DNA from: CAKSUT01 sp045542335
GTDB taxonomy: Bacteria > Bacillota > Clostridia > Oscillospirales > CAG-382
Assembly (NCBI GenBank): GCA_045542335.1
Contig: JAZQKV010000064.1
Coordinates: 1 to 64,000, forward strand
DNA: 64,000 nt
Direction: 5' to 3'
Part shown: positions 16,979 through 25,894 of the stretch, piece after piece
How the letters are laid out: each line of letters starts with the position of its first letter
Position numbering within the stretch: position 1 is the stretch's first letter
Notes under the pieces: model-generated
Seen by the model: only the letters and a program-made list of their open reading frames with translations
Told to the model about the DNA's origin: nothing
Database searches by the model: none
Position numbers and translations under genes: made by a program

Positions 16979-17037
16979 AATAGCGTAGTCAAAAGGAGTT
17001 TTGACACAATAATACTTTTTTAGGAGGAAAAGAACCT

Positions 17038-20000
17038 ATGAGAAAGACAACAAAGTTTCTCACACTTGTGCTTGCAGTGATCATGACAGTTTCCATGTTC
17101 GTTACAGGCGCATCCGCAGCCTTTGAAGATGTTGATTACACAACAGCTGAAGGCGATGCAGTAAACCTTCTCGTTTCCCTCGGTGTTACCAAGGGTACAA
17201 CAGAGACAAAGTTCGGCACTGCTGAAAACGTTACACGTCAGCAGATGGCAGCTTTCATCTACAGATTGATGAAGGCAGGTAAGTCCGTTGAAGGTGGCGT
17301 AAACTCCACAACATTCACAGACCTTACTGATTCCACATTCTTCTACATGGTATCCTGGGCTAACCAGACAGGCGTTATCAAGGGCGTTTCTGACACAAAG
17401 TTCAACCCCACAGGTAACATCACTCTCCAGGACGCTTACACAATGGTAGTTCGTGCTCTCGGTTACGAAGCAGACGGCGCTCTCTCCTATCCTTTCGGTT
17501 ACATCGAAAAGGCTGAAGAGATCGGCCTCGACGAAGACCTTCCCGCAACACTCGGTTACACAGACGTTCTCACAAGAGGTAACGTTGCTGTAATCCTCGC
17601 TAACGCTTTCTACGCTGACATGGCTACATATGAAATCGCATATGAGTCTCTCGGCTACTCTCTCGTTGGTAACGACGGTAAGAGCTATGACGACGGCGCA
17701 GTTCTTCCTGAGACAATCATCAAGAATGGTGTTGAAGTTGAATTCGAAATCGTAAGCGCATTCTCCAAGGGTCAGAAGCCTTACAACAAGTATGACACAG
17801 TTGCTTCCAAGATCTTTGGCGTTGAAAAGACAGTTCAGTACGTTGTTGCTACTCCTTCCTTCACACTCGATGGTGAAGAGCTCGAAGAAGCTGACGTTGA
17901 AATGATCAAGTTCAACCCCAACAAGGATGGCACTATGTTTGGCTTTGATGCTGAAGACGATGACGTTTCCGCTGATGACTATGCAATCGAAACAATCGAG
18001 TTTGCTGAACTCGGTCTCGATGGCAAGGCTGATGACTACTTCCTCGCTGGTATCGAGCTCTACATCAAGAGAGACGAAGCAACAGGCGAAAAGGAAGTTC
18101 TCGGCGCAACTTCTCTTATGACAAAGAAGACCGTTAAGGGCGAAGACATCACATTCGGCACACTTAAGGGTTCTGCTGATTCTAAGTTCTATACAAACGA
18201 CGAAGTACTTGCAGGTGAGTACACAGCAGACGACGAAGATTACGACGGAACTCTCGCTTCTGATTACAGAAGACTCAACGGTCTCGTAACAATCGACGGC
18301 GTTAAGACATACCTCTACGACGCTCCTTACTCCTACGCTAAGCCCGAGAAGCTCGCTGAAATCAATGCTGATAACGCACAGTTCCTCAGCCTTGGCGTGT
18401 ACGACGGCGAGTATGAAGACGAAGACGAGCCTATCGAAGTTAAGTTCAACTACAATTATGGCACAATTTTCGACGAGGGCTATGAAGATGACGCTGACAA
18501 CGCAGCTCTTGAAACATTCGCACAGGCTATCTTCGGTGGTCTCTACGAAATGGATGTATATGACATCGACGGTGATGGCAGATACGAACTTATCAACTAC
18601 AAGCCTTATGCAGTTGCTGAAATCGACGATGCTGAAGATGAAGCTCTCATTGACTATGCATTTGATGAACATGGCAATTTTGACTATGACTGGGATAACG
18701 CAATCGTTTACACAGACAGAACAATCGTTACAGGCGTTGAAGCTGCTGATAAGGACATCGTTCTTGCAGTTATATCTCCCGCTGGTAACTTTGTAGACAT
18801 CAAGGCAGTTCTTGAGCCTACAGAAGCAACCGTAACAGGTCTTGCTACAAAGTATGCTAAGTTTGATTCCGGTGAAAAGCACGAGTTTGCATATGCTGAC
18901 TTCGCAGTTTACAATGCTTCCTCCGTACTTGCTAACCCTGACAACTTCGCAATTGACACAGAAGCTGAGCTCTACTTCTACGAAGGCAAGCTCGTTTATG
19001 CAGGCGACATCGCAACAAAGGTTAACTTCAACGAAGACTGGGTTGTTGTTCTTGAGGCTCTTACAACTGAAACAGCTGTTAAGGACGGCGACAAGATCGT
19101 TAAGGATCAGTACGTTCAGATTTACCACGATGGCGAAATCAAGGACGTTAAGGCTAAGAAGATCACTGCTGAAATGGTTGAAAAGACCAGATGGGAAGAC
19201 TACCCTGTAACATTCGGCTACAACGCAGAAGAAGACAAGGATATGTTTGACTTCTCCGAATATGTTGGCAAGCTCGCTATTGCTAAGACAGACGCTAAGG
19301 GCGCTTACTACTTCGAACTCCTCGACATGGGTCTCTACAATGACGTTACAGTTCTTGCTAACGACAAGGATGCTGACGAGGAAAGCGACGATGTATATGC
19401 ATTCACAGTTGAAAACGTGGCTCTCATCAAGAAGTCCGGTTACAACTACATCATCACAGAAGATGGCGAAAGCACATACTCTGATTTCACAGATGACAAT
19501 GACAATGCAAACACATTCAGACAGGTAACTGTTAAGGATTACACACAGATCATCATCAAGACATATGATGAGGACGAAGCAGAAGTTGTATTCGAAGTAT
19601 ACGGCTATGACAATCTCCCCAACTTTGCTGATGACTTCTACTTTGACAAGGCTACAGTTCTCGTAGCTAACAACAACGGTACAGTTAGAAACGAAAACCT
19701 CGTAGTATTCTATGCTGAAACAGAGGCTGAACTCGAAGCTTCTAAGGGCGACCTCTCTGACTTCAGAGTTGTTCTCTCCTACGAGTCCTACACAGAAGAC
19801 GACGAGACAGTTTGGTCTGTAAACACATTTGACCCTGCAACAGGCGCTACAGAAACTCTCGAAGCTGCTGAAGGCGTTAAGGAAAACTTCAAGAAGGGTT
19901 ACATCCTTGCTAAGACAACCGAAGGCTACCTCGCTGACGATGAAGTATTCGGTAATGTATGGGCAGAAGGTGCAGTTGACCTTGACACTGTTGATGAAGA

Positions 20001-20361
20001 TGATAAGGTTGGCACACTTGGTTTCGTAAAGATCGAAAACTTTGATGCTTCCGCTGACACAATCGAACTCAACAAGGCTACATTTGATGAAGATGGCGAA
20101 TTCCTCGCATGGGAAGAAGACGGCAACACCTACACAGTTACAAAGGATACTGTATACCTCGAGTATGACAACTCCGATGCATCTGTAAAGGCTGCTACCG
20201 TTGATGCTCTCTCCTCTACCGCTTCCAAGTGGAACAAGGACCAGAAGAAGGATTCTGAAACAGTAACTGGTATGTGCGCATTCATCTCCGCAGTTGAAGA
20301 TGAAGACGCAGACGACGAAGGCTACTACTTCGTAAGATACGTTGTTATCGTTCACAACTAA
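17038..20361 (+). CDS. S-layer protein with three SLH domains
   Basis: The 1107-residue secreted protein starts with a signal peptide (RKTTKFLTLVLAVIMTVSMF, cut near ASA). Three SLH domains follow, about residues 25-85, 92-150 and 152-195 (FEDVDYTTAEGDAVNLLVSLG; FTDLTDSTFFYMVSWANQTG; IEKAEEIGLDEDLP). SLH domains bind pyruvylated secondary cell-wall polymer. The remaining about 900 residues are very acidic, beta-rich and unrecognised; one DIDGDGRYELI stretch resembles a calcium loop. Codon use is extremely biased and two promoters precede it, so it is probably a major surface protein. Confidence 0.9.
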   Translation: MRKTTKFLTLVLAVIMTVSMFVTGASAAFEDVDYTTAEGDAVNLLVSLGVTKGTTETKFGTAENVTRQQMAAFIYRLMKAGKSVEGGVNSTTFTDLTDSTFFYMVSWANQTGVIKGVSDTKFNPTGNITLQDAYTMVVRALGYEADGALSYPFGYIEKAEEIGLDEDLPATLGYTDVLTRGNVAVILANAFYADMATYEIAYESLGYSLVGNDGKSYDDGAVLPETIIKNGVEVEFEIVSAFSKGQKPYNKYDTVASKIFGVEKTVQYVVATPSFTLDGEELEEADVEMIKFNPNKDGTMFGFDAEDDDVSADDYAIETIEFAELGLDGKADDYFLAGIELYIKRDEATGEKEVLGATSLMTKKTVKGEDITFGTLKGSADSKFYTNDEVLAGEYTADDEDYDGTLASDYRRLNGLVTIDGVKTYLYDAPYSYAKPEKLAEINADNAQFLSLGVYDGEYEDEDEPIEVKFNYNYGTIFDEGYEDDADNAALETFAQAIFGGLYEMDVYDIDGDGRYELINYKPYAVAEIDDAEDEALIDYAFDEHGNFDYDWDNAIVYTDRTIVTGVEAADKDIVLAVISPAGNFVDIKAVLEPTEATVTGLATKYAKFDSGEKHEFAYADFAVYNASSVLANPDNFAIDTEAELYFYEGKLVYAGDIATKVNFNEDWVVVLEALTTETAVKDGDKIVKDQYVQIYHDGEIKDVKAKKITAEMVEKTRWEDYPVTFGYNAEEDKDMFDFSEYVGKLAIAKTDAKGAYYFELLDMGLYNDVTVLANDKDADEESDDVYAFTVENVALIKKSGYNYIITEDGESTYSDFTDDNDNANTFRQVTVKDYTQIIIKTYDEDEAEVVFEVYGYDNLPNFADDFYFDKATVLVANNNGTVRNENLVVFYAETEAELEASKGDLSDFRVVLSYESYTEDDETVWSVNTFDPATGATETLEAAEGVKENFKKGYILAKTTEGYLADDEVFGNVWAEGAVDLDTVDEDDKVGTLGFVKIENFDASADTIELNKATFDEDGEFLAWEEDGNTYTVTKDTVYLEYDNSDASVKAATVDALSSTASKWNKDQKKDSETVTGMCAFISAVEDEDADDEGYYFVRYVVIVHN

Positions 20362-20388
20362 TTCTCCTAAAGAGTATTAAGTATAGGG

Positions 20389-20424
20389 TCTCCCGGTCGA
20401 AAGATCGGGAGATCTTTCTTTTTG
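20389..20424 (+). terminator. Terminator of the S-layer gene
   Basis: TCTCCCG and CGGGAGA form a stem around a 10-base loop, followed by TCTTTCTTTTTG. It lies about 30 bases after the S-layer stop codon. Confidence 0.88.
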
Positions 20425-20466
20425 TTTGTCCCGGTTTGTGAAACATTAAAAAATATGCAATGGCTC

Positions 20467-20495
20467 TTGACTTGTCAGAACAAATGTGATATAAT
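20467..20495 (+). promoter_or_regulatory. Sigma-A promoter of the histidine phosphatase gene
   Basis: TTGACT and TATAAT are separated by 17 bases. Start of transcription near 20502 leaves a leader of about 40 bases. It may also drive the downstream sigma factor gene. Confidence 0.8.
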
Positions 20496-20542
20496 GATAA
20501 AGGTCGAAAGACAGAATATCAAAATGCTAAGGAGTTGTTCAG

Positions 20543-21196
20543 GTGACAACGGTTATTTTTGTGCGCCACGGATATAGCGAGGGCAACATGACAGACAGCT
20601 TCCACGGACATACCGACGGAGATCTCACTCCCCTCGGCCATAAGCAGGCAGCTCTTGCCGCACAATATCTCAAAAACAGAAAAATCGATGCGCTTTATTC
20701 AAGCGATTTACAGCGTGCTTATAAGACTGCTTTACATATTGCCGATGAGCTTTCTCTTGATATAGTCAAGGACAAAAGACTTCGCGAAATTATGGCAGGC
20801 GAATGGGAGGGCAAAAAGTTCTCCGAGCTTGAGGAGCTGTTTCCCGAGGAGTATAAAATTTGGTTTAATGACCCGGGAAATTTTGTAAGCCCCGGTGGCG
20901 AAAGCATGAAACAGCTTTACGACAGAATGACATCAACTGTTGCCGATATTGTGAAGCAAAACAAGGATAAAACAATTGTTATTGCAACTCATGCAACCCC
21001 CATTCGCACCCTTAACTGTCATTGGATGGGAAAGGACGTGTGCGCATTTAATGAAACCGAATGGGTAAGCAACGCTTCTATTTGCGAAATAAACTATGAA
21101 ATCAAGGATGACGGAAGTGTTGTTCCTCACCCTGTTTGCATAAATTATTGCGAGCATCTTGGCGAACTTTCAACAAGGCTTGCGGATAATATCTGA
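20543..21196 (+). CDS. Histidine phosphatase family protein
   Basis: The 217-residue cytoplasmic protein belongs to the phosphoglycerate-mutase-like histidine phosphatase superfamily. It has the catalytic RHG motif at residues 8-10 (FVRHGYSEGN), the SSDLQRAYKTA segment, an acidic residue in REIMAGEWEGKKFSE, and the second histidine in THATPIR. The substrate cannot be deduced; members include cofactor-dependent mutases, alpha-ribazole phosphatase and general phosphatases. The start is GTG after AAGGAG. The sigma factor gene follows after 48 bases, possibly co-transcribed. Confidence 0.88.
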   Translation: MTTVIFVRHGYSEGNMTDSFHGHTDGDLTPLGHKQAALAAQYLKNRKIDALYSSDLQRAYKTALHIADELSLDIVKDKRLREIMAGEWEGKKFSELEELFPEEYKIWFNDPGNFVSPGGESMKQLYDRMTSTVADIVKQNKDKTIVIATHATPIRTLNCHWMGKDVCAFNETEWVSNASICEINYEIKDDGSVVPHPVCINYCEHLGELSTRLADNI

Positions 21197-21244
21197 GATT
21201 GCTTGAACTATGACGTTTGAAATTTGGGAAAGGAGGTATTGCCC

Positions 21245-21892
21245 GTGTTTCTGTTTCTTTTCGGAACGGATAAAACTGAAGAAGCTGTTGAAAATAAGCC
21301 GCTTAATAAAATGACAGATTCGGAGCTTGTGGAAAGCACCATTGCGGGTAATGCCGAAGCTTTTACCGAGATTGTCAAACGATATGAGAAGCTTGTTTAT
21401 TCAACGGCTTTCTTCACTGTTAAAAACAAGGATGATGCATGGGATATTTCCCAAGAAGTTTTCATGCGTGTCTATAATTCCATCGGTTCTTTCAGAGGCG
21501 AAAGCAAGTTTACAACCTGGCTTTACAGATTGTGTAAAAATGTAACCTATGATTTTGTGCGCAAGCATTATAAGAATCGAGAGCTTACAATTTCCGAAAT
21601 TTCCGAAAGCGGAGATTCTGATGAGGGCAGAGAGTTTGAACTTCCCGACACAAGCGTTGATGCCAATCCCGAACAAAGTCTGCTTCGCAAAGAGAATATT
21701 AAGCTTGTGCGCAAAGCTCTTTTGGAAATGGACGAGCAACAGCGAACAATTCTTGTTCTTCGCGAAATGCAGGATAAATCTTACACCGAAATTGCTGAAA
21801 TTCTCGGAATTGAACTTGGAACCGTCAAATCAAAGCTCAATCGGGCTCGTGCCGCCCTTAAACAATTGCTTATCGAAAAGGGCTGTTTCTAA
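21245..21892 (+). CDS. ECF-type RNA polymerase sigma factor
   Basis: The 215-residue product has sigma-70 region 2 (AFTEIVKRYEKLVYSTAFF, then DAWDISQEVFMRVYNSIGSF) and region 4 (MDEQQRTILVLREMQDKSYTEIAEILG with a helix-turn-helix and VKSKLNRARAAL), the layout of extracytoplasmic-function sigma factors. An upstream in-frame TTG would place the AAAGGAGG ribosome site inside the gene, so I use the GTG that follows it. The next gene encodes a zinc-finger anti-sigma factor, the expected partner. Confidence 0.93.
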   Translation: MFLFLFGTDKTEEAVENKPLNKMTDSELVESTIAGNAEAFTEIVKRYEKLVYSTAFFTVKNKDDAWDISQEVFMRVYNSIGSFRGESKFTTWLYRLCKNVTYDFVRKHYKNRELTISEISESGDSDEGREFELPDTSVDANPEQSLLRKENIKLVRKALLEMDEQQRTILVLREMQDKSYTEIAEILGIELGTVKSKLNRARAALKQLLIEKGCF

Positions 21893-21990
21893 AAACTTGT
21901 TGCAAATTCAACAATTATTCCCCTCGGATTTTGGATTTTGTGTTCAAAAGGGATAAATCTTAAAAATGCATAAAAAATATGAAATTTTGC

Positions 21991-22016
21991 GGAACAAAAA
22001 CGATTTGTGATACGTC
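21991..22016 (+). promoter_or_regulatory. Possible ECF-sigma promoter before the anti-sigma gene
   Basis: GGAAC and CGTC, typical -35 and -10 cores of ECF promoters, stand 17 bases apart in the 183-base gap between the sigma and anti-sigma genes. If real, the sigma factor would drive its own inhibitor. No similar pair was seen upstream of the sigma gene. Nothing else was recognised in this gap. Confidence 0.4.
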
Positions 22017-22075
22017 ATATAGGTGTCGCAAGTGATGGATAATTACTGTTTGAAACAATGAAAGGAGGTGCGGCA

Positions 22076-23239
22076 GTGAATTGCTTTGAAGCAAGAAATG
22101 AGATTCTTGAAATTGAAAACAATGATTATAAAAATCTTTCCGTTTTGTCGGAGGAAGCTCGCAAGCATATTGAAAATTGCAAGGATTGCCGTGCTTACCT
22201 TGATGAGCTTTGCGAAATGCAGTCGCTGCTCAAAGCCGCACAGCCTTTACCTGTCAAGAACGGCGTGACACTTCATGAGCATATCGCCGCAAGAATTGCC
22301 AGGGGCGACACGGCAACGCCGCTTGCGCAAAAACGCAGATTTTTCCCTGTTGCCACTTTGGCGGCAGTTGCGGCAGTGGTTGCGGTTGTGTGTATCGGAG
22401 GACTTCCCCTTGGCAACCTTGCGGATAAGTTTTCCGGTTCAGCAAGCGAAAACGAAGCGGCAATCCACGTTGCTGATGCCGAAGCGCAAGCTATTGGCGG
22501 TGTTTATAAAATGGCAGATAAAAAAATGGCAGTTCCGGAAAGTTCCGCCGAAGAGGCTGAGCAAACAGAAGCCGCTGAAGATTCAATTATGATGGCGAAA
22601 AATTACGCTTCTTTAAGCGATGGTTCTTCTGCGGAAGTTGTCACATATGGTTTGGGAAAGAGCAAAATAACCGGCGGAACAAATGCAACTGCAGATACAA
22701 AATATGTTGTTGATGAAAACGGTGCGATTGATGCCGGAAATGAAGAAGCGTTGGCTGCTCCGGCACAAGGTGCCGCAAGAATTGGCAAGTCAGTCGGCGA
22801 AACAACTTCTGCATACGACCCCAAAGAGGATATTTCCGCTGAGCCTGAAATGTTTTCAGAGAATGTTCCAATGCTGATGTCGGTTGCTGATGATGAGCTT
22901 GATACCGAGGAAGCTGAGGCAGAGATTGAAAGAGAGGCAAACGAAAAAGTTCGGGGAATGCCGGAAGAGGAAATTCTCGATGCAACTATTTTAACGGTCG
23001 AAGAAGAAAGCGACTTTGTTCCCCAAAGCGCACAGGATGTAATTAACCTTGCAGCGGAGTTTTTCCAAAAAAATAAAGCGGAGTGCTTCCACAAAGATAA
23101 TTGCCATGTGATTACTCTTGAAATGGCAAAAGCGGTGGGCGAAGAAAAGTTTGTGGAGTGGTATATTCGTGTTGCTCATGCGGACATGGAAAGCTTATAC
23201 ACGATTGATGCTTTTAATAAATATTTTGATATAGATTAA
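22076..23239 (+). CDS. Zinc-finger anti-sigma factor, membrane-anchored
   Basis: The 387-residue protein begins with a short anti-sigma zinc domain (HIENCKDC, an HX3CX2C motif, with an earlier Cys near the start), a linker, and one membrane segment at about residues 90-112 (FFPVATLAAVAAVVAVVCIG). The rest, about 270 residues, is acidic and alanine-rich and should lie outside the cell as a sensor; it is not recognised. The GTG start follows AAAGGAGGTG; the ATG overlapping that site is rejected. It pairs with the ECF sigma factor just upstream. Confidence 0.85.
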   Translation: MNCFEARNEILEIENNDYKNLSVLSEEARKHIENCKDCRAYLDELCEMQSLLKAAQPLPVKNGVTLHEHIAARIARGDTATPLAQKRRFFPVATLAAVAAVVAVVCIGGLPLGNLADKFSGSASENEAAIHVADAEAQAIGGVYKMADKKMAVPESSAEEAEQTEAAEDSIMMAKNYASLSDGSSAEVVTYGLGKSKITGGTNATADTKYVVDENGAIDAGNEEALAAPAQGAARIGKSVGETTSAYDPKEDISAEPEMFSENVPMLMSVADDELDTEEAEAEIEREANEKVRGMPEEEILDATILTVEEESDFVPQSAQDVINLAAEFFQKNKAECFHKDNCHVITLEMAKAVGEEKFVEWYIRVAHADMESLYTIDAFNKYFDID

Positions 23240-23274
23240 ACGGTGCAAATCCCTTCAAGAAATGCACCGTTTTT
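23239..23274 (+). terminator. Terminator after the anti-sigma gene
   Basis: AACGGTGCA and TGCACCGTT form a 9-bp stem followed by TTTCTATTT. It begins at the last base of the stop codon. Confidence 0.88.
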
Positions 23275-23333
23275 CTATTTGCAGTATGATACACGCCCCC
23301 ACGCTTTGCGCGTCTGCGTCATTGACGGCTTCG

Positions 23334-23361
23334 CAAAAATGCCCATTCAAGCATTTTTGCT
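23334..23361. repeat. Perfect 10-bp inverted repeat in a convergent gap
   Basis: GCAAAAATGC and GCATTTTTGC flank an 8-base loop, in the gap between the anti-sigma gene and the hydratase gene. A GC-rich stretch just before it shares the 12-mer GACGGCTTCGCA with the rpsD-rpoA gap. It may be part of a dispersed intergenic element. Confidence 0.4.
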
Positions 23362-23365
23362 TCAT

Positions 23366-23404
23366 TGTAAAATAAAGGGAACAGCGAATTAAAATGCTGT
23401 TCCC
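23366..23404 (-). terminator. Terminator of the hydratase gene
   Basis: On the minus strand GGGAACAGC and GCTGTTCCC form a 9-bp stem followed by TTTATTTT, about 10 bases beyond the stop codon. Confidence 0.85.
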
Positions 23405-23413
23405 CTTGTGTTT

Positions 23414-25660
23414 TTATGCGTAATAGTTGATAAGGCAACCCTTGAGTATGATTTCTCGTTCGTCGGCGGTCATTTCCTCGGGAAGCTTCAAAGTGATTTC
23501 TTTTGAAATCTTTCCGTCTTTTATGATATACGCCACAGCCTCGGTTTTGCCCTCGGAAATAATGCTTCTTATTCCGGGAACGAAAATGTAGCTGTCAACT
23601 TCAAGTTCTTTCACACCGTCATACATAAACGGAAGCATACCCCAGTTGATAACGTTGCTTCTGTAACGCTTTGTCGCATAATCGCAGGCAATGTTGGCAA
23701 TTCCGCCGAGAACTCTCTGACAGGAAGCCGCTTGCTCACGGGCAGAGCCATCACCCGGACGTACTGCACAAACTGCACTTCCGATTTCAATATCTTCAGG
23801 TTTTCCTGCGTAAAGTCCGTCAAGTGTAGCAATTATAGCCTTAATTTCCTCATTCATATCACCGCTTCTTCTTTGCGCTTCCATTGCTCTTACTGCCTTT
23901 GCCTTGCCGACATACGCAGGGTCTTTTCTGGAAAGGGCAAATTCGGAAAGCTTTTCGGGGTTTGAACGATAGGATGATGTTTCGCCGGATGGGATAAGCT
24001 CATCGGTGGTTGTGACATCGTCGGTTATAACGGAAGCAACCTTTATAAGAACGTTGTCGCAAAGGGCAATCTGTTCGGGCCAGTCGGTTATGTTCGGACC
24101 AAATTTAAGCTCTGCACCGTCCTCAATACCGTTGCTGTAAACACGCTTGTCGTAAATGCTCTTGTCAAATTTATAGTCAACCGGTGTGAGAGCCTTGCCG
24201 CCGAGATAGCTTTCGGCAGAGGTAAGCACACCGCCACACGCCGCTGTTGCCGCAATGGAGCGTGCATCCATGAGTGCAACCGAGGCAATCTGACCTCCGG
24301 AGGGCTTTGAGCCTTCACGGTTGGGGAAGTTTCTTGTGGAGTGGCGTATGGAAAGACCGTTGTTGCAGGGGACATCTCCTGCTCCGAAGCAAGGACCGCA
24401 GAAGGCAGTTCTTATAATTGCACCGGCACTCGCAAGCTTTTCAATAGCACCATTGCGAACAAGCTCCATGTAAACGGGTTGGCTGGCAGGGTAAACGGAA
24501 AGACCAAATTCGCCGCACCCTGTGTCTTTGCCATCGAGAATCTGAGATGCTACGCAAAGATTTTCAAAACCACCGCCGGCACATCCTGCAATAACGCCTT
24601 GGTCAACATAAAGCTTTCCGTTTTTAACCTTGTCTGTAAGGCTGAGCTTCACGCCGCTTCCCTCAAGGGATTTTTCTGCGCCAAGTTCAACCTCACGCAA
24701 AATGTCGCCGGGATTTGCAACAACCTCGTCAACCGTGTAAACGTTGCTTGGGTGGAAAGGCATTGCAATCATTGGGCGTACTTCGGAAAGATTTACTTCG
24801 ATATACCTTGAATAAACTGCACCGTCAGCCGGGGAGAGCTTGCTGTAATCACCGCCTCTGCCGTGGATGGTGAGAAATTCGTTTACCTTTTCGTCTGTTT
24901 CCCAAATTGAGGAAAGACAGGTTGTTTCGGTTGTCAGGACATCAATGCCAATTCGGTAGTCAACGCTGGGATTTGCAATACCCTCACCGATAAATTCAAG
25001 AACTGAATTTTTGACAAAGCCGTTTTCAAAAACAGCACCTATAATTGCAAGTGCAACGTCCTGAGGACCAACACCGACTGCAGGACTGCCGGTTAAATGG
25101 ACAGCAACAACGTCGGGCATATTTATGTCATATGTTCTTCCGAGAAGCTGTTTAACAAGTTCGGGACCGCCCTCGCCTATCGCCATTGTTCCGAGAGCGC
25201 CATAGCGTGTGTGGCTGTCAGAGCCGAGAATCATTTTTCCGCAGCCTGCAAACATCTCTCTCATGTATTGGTGAATAACGGCAATGTGAGCAGGAACAAA
25301 GTATCCGCCGTATTTCTTTGCGGCAGAAAGCCCGAAAACATGGTCATCCTCATTTATTGTGCCGCCGACAGCGCAAAGGCTGTTGTGGCAGTTGGTGAGA
25401 ACATATGGCAGAGGGGATTTTTCAAGGCCGGAAGCTCTTGCAGTCTGAATGATGCCTACATATGTTATATCATGGGATGCCATTGCATCAAATTTTATTT
25501 TGAGCTTGCCGGAGGAGGTGTCCTTGCAGGTGTTGTGTGCGGCGAGGATGCTGTGTGCCATAGTACCCGATACAACCGAATTGTTTTCTGCGGCAACAAG
25601 TTTTCCGCCTTTATAGGAAACCTTGCTGTTGACAAGCTTAATTCCTTTTATTTCTTTCAT
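23414..25660 (-). CDS. Aconitase-family hydratase (YbhJ-like)
   Basis: The 748-residue protein belongs to the aconitase/isopropylmalate dehydratase superfamily and resembles the putative hydratase YbhJ in length. Family signs are the N-terminal substrate-binding pattern (GSDSHTRYGALGTMAIGEGG), the [4Fe-4S] cysteines in CGPCFGAGDVPCNNG plus an earlier Cys (GCAGGGFENL), and RNFPNREGSKPSGG near the active site. The substrate is unknown. In-frame starts further upstream are less likely than the ATG behind GGAAGTCAACTCA. It has its own promoter and terminator. Confidence 0.83.
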   Translation of the reverse strand: MKEIKGIKLVNSKVSYKGGKLVAAENNSVVSGTMAHSILAAHNTCKDTSSGKLKIKFDAMASHDITYVGIIQTARASGLEKSPLPYVLTNCHNSLCAVGGTINEDDHVFGLSAAKKYGGYFVPAHIAVIHQYMREMFAGCGKMILGSDSHTRYGALGTMAIGEGGPELVKQLLGRTYDINMPDVVAVHLTGSPAVGVGPQDVALAIIGAVFENGFVKNSVLEFIGEGIANPSVDYRIGIDVLTTETTCLSSIWETDEKVNEFLTIHGRGGDYSKLSPADGAVYSRYIEVNLSEVRPMIAMPFHPSNVYTVDEVVANPGDILREVELGAEKSLEGSGVKLSLTDKVKNGKLYVDQGVIAGCAGGGFENLCVASQILDGKDTGCGEFGLSVYPASQPVYMELVRNGAIEKLASAGAIIRTAFCGPCFGAGDVPCNNGLSIRHSTRNFPNREGSKPSGGQIASVALMDARSIAATAACGGVLTSAESYLGGKALTPVDYKFDKSIYDKRVYSNGIEDGAELKFGPNITDWPEQIALCDNVLIKVASVITDDVTTTDELIPSGETSSYRSNPEKLSEFALSRKDPAYVGKAKAVRAMEAQRRSGDMNEEIKAIIATLDGLYAGKPEDIEIGSAVCAVRPGDGSAREQAASCQRVLGGIANIACDYATKRYRSNVINWGMLPFMYDGVKELEVDSYIFVPGIRSIISEGKTEAVAYIIKDGKISKEITLKLPEEMTADEREIILKGCLINYYA

Positions 25661-25703
25661 TGAGTTGACTTCCTTTCGCTGTGTACTCATTTTCCTATCA
25701 TAC

Positions 25704-25732
25704 ATGATACCACAAAATACAGTATAACGCAA
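25704..25732 (-). promoter_or_regulatory. Promoter of the hydratase gene
   Basis: On the minus strand TTGCGT and TATCAT are separated by 17 bases; the leader is about 40 bases. The remaining part of the 234-base gap holds only the terminator of the amino-sugar operon. Confidence 0.6.
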
Positions 25733-25829
25733 GGGGATTTTGTTAAAAATTCGGGAGTATATATATTGAGTATAATATTTTCTCAGAAGCTGTTGTTTGC
25801 ATAACAATATTTTTAGATTTTAGTGTCGC

Positions 25830-25879
25830 AATAAAAAACAAGATATTGTGCGCCTGATTTCAGTCACAATACCCTGTTT
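25830..25879 (-). terminator. Terminator of the amino-sugar operon
   Basis: On the minus strand AAACAGGGTATTGTG pairs with CACAATATCTTGTTT (two mismatches) and is followed by TTTTATTG. It lies 15 bases after the GH20 stop codon. Confidence 0.82.
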
Positions 25880-25894
25880 AAATGTTATATCAAA

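Noticed and set aside
17020..20355. A 1111-codon open frame antisense to the whole S-layer gene
   Set aside because: The opposite strand has no stops because the S-layer gene's extreme codon bias removes them; the antisense product is Cys/Val-rich without domains, and it has no ribosome site.
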